Position numbers and translations under genes: made by a program. Shown piece after piece: positions 5,687 through 11,074 of a stretch of 11,074 nt of DNA. This DNA is from Candidatus Fermentibacterota bacterium (GTDB taxonomy: Bacteria; Fermentibacterota; Fermentibacteria; Fermentibacterales; JCC-6): contig JAUWJE010000038.1 of the NCBI GenBank assembly GCA_030607835.1, positions 1 to 11,074 on the forward strand, read 5' to 3'. How positions within the stretch are numbered: position 1 is the stretch's first letter; each line of letters starts with the position of its first letter. The notes beneath the pieces were generated by a model. It was not told where the DNA came from, ran no database searches, and was given only the letters and a program-made list of their open reading frames with translations.

Positions 5687-7771
5687 TCAATCCTTGTTCA
5701 TTACTTTGAACATACAATCAGCTAATTCTTTAATATTGAATGGCTTGCTTATCATACCCTTAAATCCATAGTCCGCATAATTAGCCAATACCGGATCTTT
5801 GGCGTATCCGCTTGATACGATTGCGGTAACATCCGGATCAATCTCAATCAGTTCTTCTACTGCCTTTTGTCCACCCATACCTCCAGGTACGGTTAAGTCC
5901 AGAATAACCACATCAAAAGGTTTTTCTGAATTCAAAGTAGCGGCATAGAGTTCAATTGCTTCGCGTCCATCTTGAACACCGACCACTTCAAAACCTGAAC
6001 TCGTTAACATCTCAATTGCAACAATTCTGACAACTTTATCATCATCCATTATCAGAATTTTTCCCTCACCGGTTCTGAGATCAGACTTATCTTCTGTTCC
6101 AGCGGAAGGTAATTTATCGGAAGCAGGAATATTAATGAAAAATGATGTACCCTCCCCAACTACGGATTCAACCCTGATCAATCCTTCATGTTTTTTGATT
6201 ATAGAGTAAGCAGTTGCGAGCCCGAGCCCGTTCCCTTTATCCTTTGTCGTAAAATATGGATCAAATATCTTATGAAGGTTCTTATCAGATATACCGACTC
6301 CACAGTCTTTAATCGTCAGCCTTACATATCTTCTATCTCTCAGTGAAAAAGCCTGATCTGAACCGGCATCTACATTCTCTGCCGTAATAGTAAAGATACC
6401 GCCGTCAGACATTGCCTGGTACGCATTAATGGTCAGGTTTTCAATAACCTGTCTGAACTGTACCTCATCAATCTCCACGGGCCAGAGACCATCAGTCTGA
6501 GAATATTCAAACATGATACTGGAACCGCTAAGGATAAAATTAACAGAGTCAGTAATTATTTCAGCTAACGAAGTAGATTTCTTCAAGGGAGCCACCCCCT
6601 TGGAGAAGGTAAGCAGCTTATGGGTCAATCCTTTTGCTCTGGTCGATGCATTCAAGGCTTCTACAAGAAACTGATAAACTTCACTTTCGGGATCTGAATA
6701 TGACTTCGCCAGGTCGATATTGCCTAGAATACCGGTTAGAATGTTGTTAAAATCATGCGCAATTCCACCGGCAAGAACACCAAGAGATTCAATCTTCTGA
6801 ATTTTTGCCTGTTCTTCTTCCATCTTCCTGCGCTCAGTAATATCGAGAGCGACAATCTGAACTGCAGCCTTCTCCTGGAAGGTAAAGGGGATTGCGACAA
6901 CCTCAACATCTACAATTGAGTTATCGATCCTTATAAACCTTCTCTCTATCAGGGGAGTCTCCTGATTATTCTCAAGTATATCTTTAATCATGTTCATAAT
7001 TATCTCGTGATCATCCAGATAGATAAATTCAAGTATCGGATGTCCGATAACATCCTTGGTACTTTCTGCTCCAAGAAGTTTCAGTCCGGCATTATTTACA
7101 AGTGTCAGTCTGTCATCACAACAGACAAAAATGGCCTCAGGTGAAGATTGAACAAGCCTTCGGTACCTTCCCTCCGACTTCAGCAATGCCTTTTCAGCTT
7201 CCTTTCGCCTTGCGATATCAATGTAAACGTTCAGGGAGCTTTCAACGACATCCCTATCTTTCTCTTCAAAGGGAAATCGGAATATTCGATCTTCAGTTTC
7301 ATTACCTATGAGTAGAGCAGTCCCCTCGTACCGGTTGAAAACCCACAGGATATATTTTGAATCAATTGCATTGCAAAGGGAATCCATACAAGAATCTGGT
7401 TCTGTCTTTGAGTTGACGAACAGGAAGTCAGGTACATTTTCATTGATCCTGAGTATCGATTCTGAATCCTGCGCAAGACCAAGGGAATATTGTGGGATGA
7501 AAGATCCAGCTTCCTTATCGTATCGAAGAACCATGGCTCGATCAGCCAACATCGTGCTGAGAATCACCTGAAGAAATCGTTTTCCAATTTCCTCAATAGA
7601 GACATCGTGATTAATCAGTTCGTATGTTTTCAGTACAAGGGAAGTAGTAGTGTGGTGACGCCTTGCAGCATTATGAACTTGAGTCAGTTCCTGCTGTAAT
7701 CTTAAGATCTGCCGGCCCATTTCGTCAACTTGATGACGATAGTAATCTTGTTCAGCCTTATTATCTTCCAT
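5687..7771 (-). CDS. Soluble hybrid sensor histidine kinase (GAF-like, PAS, HisKA, HATPase, receiver)
   Basis: The 694-residue protein has no signal peptide or transmembrane segment and so should be cytoplasmic. In order: a coiled-coil N-terminus (about 1-40); a GAF-like region (about 45-185, weakly recognised); a linker helix; a PAS domain (about 200-315, ending in the usual DITERRKMEEE); HisKA with phosphoacceptor H339 in GGIAHDFNNIL; and an HATPase domain with an N-box around ENLTINAYQA (444-453), G1 DCGVGI (489-494) and G2 GNGLGL (513-518). The C-terminal receiver (about 571-692) has acidic residues at 576-578, phosphoacceptor D625, S653/S654 and K676. All catalytic residues are present. 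Its ATG is 4 nt after the FIST gene stop, so the FIST protein is a likely partner input. No output regulator is next to it; the receiver suggests phosphorelay to a protein encoded elsewhere. Confidence 0.93.
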   Translation of the reverse strand: MEDNKAEQDYYRHQVDEMGRQILRLQQELTQVHNAARRHHTTTSLVLKTYELINHDVSIEEIGKRFLQVILSTMLADRAMVLRYDKEAGSFIPQYSLGLAQDSESILRINENVPDFLFVNSKTEPDSCMDSLCNAIDSKYILWVFNRYEGTALLIGNETEDRIFRFPFEEKDRDVVESSLNVYIDIARRKEAEKALLKSEGRYRRLVQSSPEAIFVCCDDRLTLVNNAGLKLLGAESTKDVIGHPILEFIYLDDHEIIMNMIKDILENNQETPLIERRFIRIDNSIVDVEVVAIPFTFQEKAAVQIVALDITERRKMEEEQAKIQKIESLGVLAGGIAHDFNNILTGILGNIDLAKSYSDPESEVYQFLVEALNASTRAKGLTHKLLTFSKGVAPLKKSTSLAEIITDSVNFILSGSSIMFEYSQTDGLWPVEIDEVQFRQVIENLTINAYQAMSDGGIFTITAENVDAGSDQAFSLRDRRYVRLTIKDCGVGISDKNLHKIFDPYFTTKDKGNGLGLATAYSIIKKHEGLIRVESVVGEGTSFFINIPASDKLPSAGTEDKSDLRTGEGKILIMDDDKVVRIVAIEMLTSSGFEVVGVQDGREAIELYAATLNSEKPFDVVILDLTVPGGMGGQKAVEELIEIDPDVTAIVSSGYAKDPVLANYADYGFKGMISKPFNIKELADCMFKVMNKD

Positions 7772-7775
7772 AGTT

Positions 7776-8603
7776 CTATCTATTTGTGAATACTGTCAAC
7801 ACACCCGTCCAGCCCAGCGGACGACTTCGACCCAAAAGCGGGGCGATCTCCACTCCTGAATAGAAACCCAAAAACGGCATATTGTTCCCGATTATCTTCC
7901 TGACAACGCCTGCTTCCTCAACCTCAGAACCGCTGAAGCCGGAAGCTCTACCGGCACAGTCAATATACAGAGCAAATTCCGATTTTTCTTTGTCAATGGT
8001 TTCGAGTAGTTCAACAGTCCGTCTCTCTACTGATTCCACCATCATCCGATTATCGCGGGACATGATCTGAATCTTTGTTCCCTGCTGAAAATCCGCTTCA
8101 AATAGTGTAACGGATCCATCCTCTGGATTTGCGCTGATAATAAGACGGTTCACATACGCCCCTTCATTGAATGGGGAGTAAGGGTCACCATACTTTCTAC
8201 CAAGGGTAACTAAAAATGGAATGTTCGAATCGCCAAGAGATGCATGAACAATGCCCAGCATCTCGCTGAAAACTTCTGTTGCGGGTCGACCATCAAGTTC
8301 ATAGAGGACAGGTCCGTCTATCTTAGTAATCTCCAGAAAGGAACTAACCGGTGTGCAACCATGCATTATAGTTGTATTTGGAGTTAGGGTCTCCGGAAGA
8401 ACGACTGCAATAACTGAATGCTTCAATGTACTGCTGCCGTTAAAGATAAAACTCGGTGAAAACGTAAAATCGCCAACCATACCGGCGCCGATAATATGCA
8501 GGTTCTTCCCACCAAGCCCTGCATAAAGACCATCTACTAACTGACTACCGGTGTGGAGCACAGGTGGTGGAGCTGACCGTGTGTTATCGTAAAATATTAG
8601 CAC
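7776..8603 (-). CDS. FIST protein, C-terminal piece (rest of FIST_N plus FIST_C)
   Basis: This is the 275-residue open frame after the amber codon if translation restarts at the GTG at 8603. It begins with LIFYDNTRSAPPPV, a typical mid-FIST_N strand, and continues through a glycine-rich GLGGKNLHIIGAGMVGD segment. It then enters FIST_C, with VLYELDGRPATEVF (the usual FIST_C start) and a C-terminal NMPFLGFYSGVEIAP block before the TAG. The GTG is preceded by AGGTG with a 5-nt spacer, so separate translation is possible. It lacks the first third of FIST_N and may not fold alone. It is followed after 4 nt by the histidine kinase. Confidence 0.7.
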   Translation of the reverse strand: MLIFYDNTRSAPPPVLHTGSQLVDGLYAGLGGKNLHIIGAGMVGDFTFSPSFIFNGSSTLKHSVIAVVLPETLTPNTTIMHGCTPVSSFLEITKIDGPVLYELDGRPATEVFSEMLGIVHASLGDSNIPFLVTLGRKYGDPYSPFNEGAYVNRLIISANPEDGSVTLFEADFQQGTKIQIMSRDNRMMVESVERRTVELLETIDKEKSEFALYIDCAGRASGFSGSEVEEAGVVRKIIGNNMPFLGFYSGVEIAPLLGRSRPLGWTGVLTVFTNR

Positions 8604-8608
8604 GGTGT

Positions 8609-8613
8609 CACCT
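8609..8613 (-). promoter_or_regulatory. Possible internal ribosome binding site after the amber codon
   Basis: On the minus strand AGGTG lies five bases before an in-frame GTG (8603-8601), 54 nt downstream of the TAG that interrupts the FIST gene. It is among the better Shine-Dalgarno matches in the window and could permit re-initiation. Such motifs also occur by chance inside genes. Confidence 0.35.
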
Positions 8614-8657
8614 TCTGCAGTTACTTCACCGAGTCCGAGACCAAGGTTCCTGCCGGC

Positions 8658-8984
8658 CTAGTACTCGCCTGCCTTCATACTGTCGATCACCACCACTTCA
8701 GGTACCGGGAATGGAGCGGTGAATACAGCCAGACCGCATTCATAACCGGTGTATCCAAGTGAGTTATTCGTAATTATTCCTACCGCTGAACCACCGTAGA
8801 TATCAACATCACCAAGCTCAGATCTTATTCCGTTCAAGACTTTGTCCGGTTCATGCCGTCCGCCGCAGAATGCCAGTACCCAGGAAATTGAATCGGTGCC
8901 GTTAATCTGGTTCCTTGCCATACTGGCCGCCTGCTGACCAGCTTTGTCTGATTCGGTGTCCTGACTCATGCCTATGAATGCCAT
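8658..8984 (-). CDS. FIST protein, N-terminal piece ending at the amber codon
   Basis: The 108-residue frame starts MAFIGMSQDTES and contains the early FIST_N pattern: a strand with WVLAFCGGRHEPDKVLNGIRSELG, then DIYGGSAVGIITNN, then a strand with GLAVFTAPF. It ends abruptly at TAG (8660-8658) in the middle of FIST_N, after KAGEY. On its own it would be a fragment of a domain. The frame is the same as that of the C-terminal piece, which is why I treat both as one broken gene. Confidence 0.7.
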   Translation of the reverse strand: MAFIGMSQDTESDKAGQQAASMARNQINGTDSISWVLAFCGGRHEPDKVLNGIRSELGDVDIYGGSAVGIITNNSLGYTGYECGLAVFTAPFPVPEVVVIDSMKAGEY

Positions 8985-8996
8985 TTTTTATCCCTA
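8985..8996 (-). promoter_or_regulatory. FIST ribosome binding site overlapping the radical SAM stop
   Basis: On the minus strand the sequence TAGGGATAAAAA precedes the FIST ATG. The TAG is the radical SAM stop and the AGGGA inside it is a fair Shine-Dalgarno match with a 6-nt spacer. This suggests translational coupling of the two genes. Confidence 0.5.
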
Positions 8997-10475
8997 CGAT
9001 GAGTGTTCTCTATAGTCTTTTTCCAGTTTCCTTAACCTGTACCTGTTATAACCGGTCACTTTATAAATAACATCCCTTCGCATAACATTAGTCCATACCG
9101 GTTCTTTCAGTCCCAGAAATGAATATACCGATTTAAGAGTCGTTGCCAACATGGATTCATCCGTATTGTCCTGAAGATTAATGTAGTTACCATGTTTTAT
9201 GACTTCCCTGTTGATCAGGTATAACATTGTTTCCATGCTGATTTTTTTCGGCTGGAACCAGACCGGTCTCAGTATATCCGTATTATCGGGAAGCTGACCG
9301 GTCTCACGGGCAACGGTGCAAATCGGTGAGCCAGGAAGCACTCTAATACCGCTTGTTATGAAGACCAGATCTCGTTTTACGATATTCTCTTCTATAAAAC
9401 TGAATGTTTCCCTGACAGTGCTCTCATCCTCCCCAGGTCCTCCAAAAAGGAAATACCAGACAACCGGTATACCAGCATTACTGAGGAGTCTGGCGGCACG
9501 CTCAATATGCTTTAGCGTGAAGTTCTTTCCCAGAGCCTTAAGCATTCTTTCAGAGCCGGATTCCGGTGTGCAGGACACCTCCATGAAATTTGCTTCCTTC
9601 ATCAGCGTAACAAGCTCTTCGGTAACGGAACCGGGATTGATTCCCATTGTATTAAAGGATACTTTGATTTTTCTTCTTATTATTTCCCTGCAGATTTCCA
9701 ATGCATGTTCAAGGGGAATGTTGAATGTTGAATCAGTGAACTCAATTACCTGGGGCTTACAGTTCCCAACAATATCCTCGATTTCATCAACAATTCTTTG
9801 AGGATCTCTCAATCTGTAATGATGCCCCTCTATTCTGTTGTAAACACAATAACTGCATGAAAGCGCGCAACCCCGCTTTGTCTGTACGGGATATGGGGCA
9901 TAGTTGAACCGGTATTTTTTCCAGTCGACCCAACTGTAGACCCGTGGCAAGGCCAGTCCATCCAGATCTTCTATCCTTTCAACATGATTTCCTGTTATCC
10001 CGCCATTCTTCCGGTACAGAAGACCGCATATCGATGAAACGTCATAATTCAGTTCCAGATGCCGGACGAACTGGACCAGAGTTTCTTCACCCTCACCGCA
10101 CACTGCATACTCACCACCCAGGAACTCCATGATCCTTACCGGCATGATACTGCCAGCCGCACCCCCGATCACAAGTGGCGCAGATGTCACTCTTTTTACC
10201 GGATCGATCACTTCCTCTTTAACACCTGTCAGATAAAAACAGGGGGACTGCTGGTCCACATTATCAATATTCCTGATTGAGACACAAACCAGATCAGGCA
10301 TGAATTGTTGAATCTTTTCAGTAATTGCTAAAGAGGGGTTTTCAGCGAAGAGTATATCAAGTAATTGAACATCAAAGCCTGAGCGTTCCAGGTTTGAAGC
10401 GATATAACATGCTCCAATTGGTGGAATCGGCCAGGGATGTTTTTCTCTGTTGGCGGAGATCAGCAGTATCTTCAC
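8994..10475 (-). CDS. B12-binding-like radical SAM protein
   Basis: The 493-residue protein begins with MKILLISANREKHPWPIPPIG, typical of the B12-binding (Rossmann) domain found ahead of many radical SAM enzymes (about 1-140). The DxHxxG cobalamin-ligand motif is not seen, as is common in this class. The radical SAM core (about 195-400) has RGCALSCSYC with C203, C207 and C210 binding the [4Fe-4S]-SAM cluster, and GGPGEDES at 345-352. The C-terminal 90 residues are basic and unassigned. Proteins of this class methylate or rearrange carbon skeletons, often in lipid, cofactor or natural product pathways; the substrate here is unknown. The start is a GTG, supported by the family N-terminus, 9 nt after the FeeM-like stop. 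That arrangement suggests the two enzymes act in one pathway. Confidence 0.9.
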   Translation of the reverse strand: MKILLISANREKHPWPIPPIGACYIASNLERSGFDVQLLDILFAENPSLAITEKIQQFMPDLVCVSIRNIDNVDQQSPCFYLTGVKEEVIDPVKRVTSAPLVIGGAAGSIMPVRIMEFLGGEYAVCGEGEETLVQFVRHLELNYDVSSICGLLYRKNGGITGNHVERIEDLDGLALPRVYSWVDWKKYRFNYAPYPVQTKRGCALSCSYCVYNRIEGHHYRLRDPQRIVDEIEDIVGNCKPQVIEFTDSTFNIPLEHALEICREIIRRKIKVSFNTMGINPGSVTEELVTLMKEANFMEVSCTPESGSERMLKALGKNFTLKHIERAARLLSNAGIPVVWYFLFGGPGEDESTVRETFSFIEENIVKRDLVFITSGIRVLPGSPICTVARETGQLPDNTDILRPVWFQPKKISMETMLYLINREVIKHGNYINLQDNTDESMLATTLKSVYSFLGLKEPVWTNVMRRDVIYKVTGYNRYRLRKLEKDYREHSS

Positions 10476-10484
10476 AGGTCCAGC

Positions 10485-11074
10485 CTATCTCATTTCAGGA
10501 TAGTATCGACAGAGAATTTCGCTCTCTTCCTCTGTCAAATTCGTTAGAAGATCTTCTTTGCTTCTAATAAGACTATCAATGTACTTCAAGTTAAATAATT
10601 TCTTTCGATTATGCAATTCATGAAAAGACCGTTCTTTTATTATCTGATGATCGTCAACAAAGAAATATTGATACAGACGGGGGTTGGTTATCTTGAAAAG
10701 TTCAGCGCCATTTATAAGATTAAGCCTTAAAGGAATTGCAGGCGCGCCGTTCACTTTATCGTATTTCCTTATTTGTCCAATCTTCTCAAAATTGAATTCC
10801 CTCTGGTAATAGTCACAATGGTGCGGATTAACCGTCATGCAGAAATCGGTGCATCCAAGAAGATCATGACCCAGGATAAAAGCCTTCCTGAAAAGAGAAA
10901 GGAGAACTGTTCTGCTCTCACCATTTGTCAGTGAATCATCCACTGCCAGACCGGATAATTCGCATAGGAGGGAATCTTTTCTCCGGATTCTGCCAATCTC
11001 ATTATTGAAGAGTTCGTTGATCGGAAGTCTGTCTTCAGACTCCTGAATTATTGTCAGTGTGCCACAGACTTTCC
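10485..11074 (-). CDS. FeeM-like N-acyl amino acid synthase (GNAT fold), C-terminal part
   Basis: The last 195 residues of a gene whose start lies beyond the right edge. FeeM-type enzymes are GNAT-fold acyltransferases that join a long-chain acyl group from acyl-ACP to an amino acid. Recognisable stretches are VCGTLTIIQES (a beta strand of the fold), RLPINELFNNEI, the CELSGLAVDDS segment, and the C-terminal block TVNPHHCDYYQREFNFEKIG followed by DKVNGAPAIPLRLNL, which is close to the FeeM core. A GTG at 10943 could be mistaken for a start, but conserved sequence continues in frame to the window edge, so it is internal. The tail after residue about 135 is charged and unassigned. Related acyltransferases also occur with exosortase systems, so the acceptor amino acid, if any, is open. 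The gene stops with TAG, 9 nt before the radical SAM gene. Confidence 0.8.
   Translation of the reverse strand, partial: KVCGTLTIIQESEDRLPINELFNNEIGRIRRKDSLLCELSGLAVDDSLTNGESRTVLLSLFRKAFILGHDLLGCTDFCMTVNPHHCDYYQREFNFEKIGQIRKYDKVNGAPAIPLRLNLINGAELFKITNPRLYQYFFVDDHQIIKERSFHELHNRKKLFNLKYIDSLIRSKEDLLTNLTEEESEILCRYYPEMR

Larger units (their letters stand above)
7776..8984 (-). pseudogene. FIST-domain sensor gene interrupted by one in-frame amber codon
   Basis: Read through the TAG at 8660-8658, this is one continuous 402-codon frame covering a full FIST_N plus FIST_C protein, with no frameshift. Both sides of the stop and the 18 codons after it (starting AGRNLGLGLGEV) read as normal FIST sequence. 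The damage is therefore a single codon, position 109, inside FIST_N. FIST proteins are cytoplasmic ligand sensors, often encoded beside signalling kinases; the NosP members bind haem and sense nitric oxide. The start ATG lies 9 nt after the radical SAM stop and has an AGGGA ribosome binding site. Explanations are a recent nonsense mutation, a sequencing or assembly error, tolerated read-through, or translation as two chains. TAG is also the terminal stop of four genes here, so general amber recoding is unlikely. Confidence 0.8.

Noticed and set aside
7776..8984. Genome-wide pyrrolysine or amber recoding as the main explanation of the FIST stop
   Set aside because: TAG is the terminal stop of the FeeM-like, radical SAM, FIST and NuoH-like genes, so it works as an ordinary stop here. 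Rare local read-through is not excluded.
10941..10943. GTG at 10943 as the start of the FeeM-like gene
   Set aside because: The same frame continues upstream to the window edge with clear FeeM-like sequence (for example the CELSGLAV segment), so this GTG is an internal valine.

Overview
Every gene I can support is on the minus strand, so transcription runs from high to low coordinates. The window looks like a bacterial genome with an anaerobic, hydrogen-metabolising lifestyle. It has short intergenic gaps, ATGA start/stop overlaps, a PAS-type hybrid histidine kinase, and an energy-converting [NiFe]-hydrogenase rich in iron-sulfur clusters. I cannot name the species; an uncultured anaerobic lineage would fit, but that is inference.

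Right half (about 11074 to 5687), a signalling and small-molecule block in transcription order: (1) the C-terminal part of a FeeM-like N-acyl amino acid synthase, cut by the window edge; (2) a radical SAM protein with an N-terminal B12-binding-like domain; (3) a FIST-domain sensor gene broken by one in-frame amber codon at 8658-8660; (4) a soluble hybrid histidine kinase with sensor, PAS, HisKA/HATPase and receiver domains. Gaps are 9, 9 and 4 nt, so this is probably one operon. FIST next to a kinase resembles the NosP/NahK nitric-oxide sensing pairs. FeeM and the radical SAM enzyme upstream raise the possibility that the operon makes and senses a lipid-like signal.

Middle (5510-5686): a 177-nt gap with no gene. 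It holds two candidate minus-strand promoters for the next operon. One would put the transcript start on, or next to, the first ATG, giving a leaderless message.

Left half (5509 to 1): a hydrogenase operon. Its first two genes encode a sulfhydrogenase/AsrA-like beta subunit and an AsrB/HydG-like FAD/NAD(P)H gamma subunit. A four-cluster HycB-type ferredoxin follows, then a group 4 hydrogenase core in the order NuoH-like membrane subunit, NuoB-like small subunit, NuoC-like subunit and NuoD-like large subunit with all four Ni-binding cysteines. The N-terminus of a further membrane protein runs off the left edge. Most of these genes overlap by 1 or 4 nt. The layout suggests a membrane enzyme that exchanges electrons between NAD(P)H (or ferredoxin) and protons/H2, coupled to ion movement. 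Pairing a group 3b-type diaphorase module with a group 4 membrane hydrogenase is the most notable metabolic feature.
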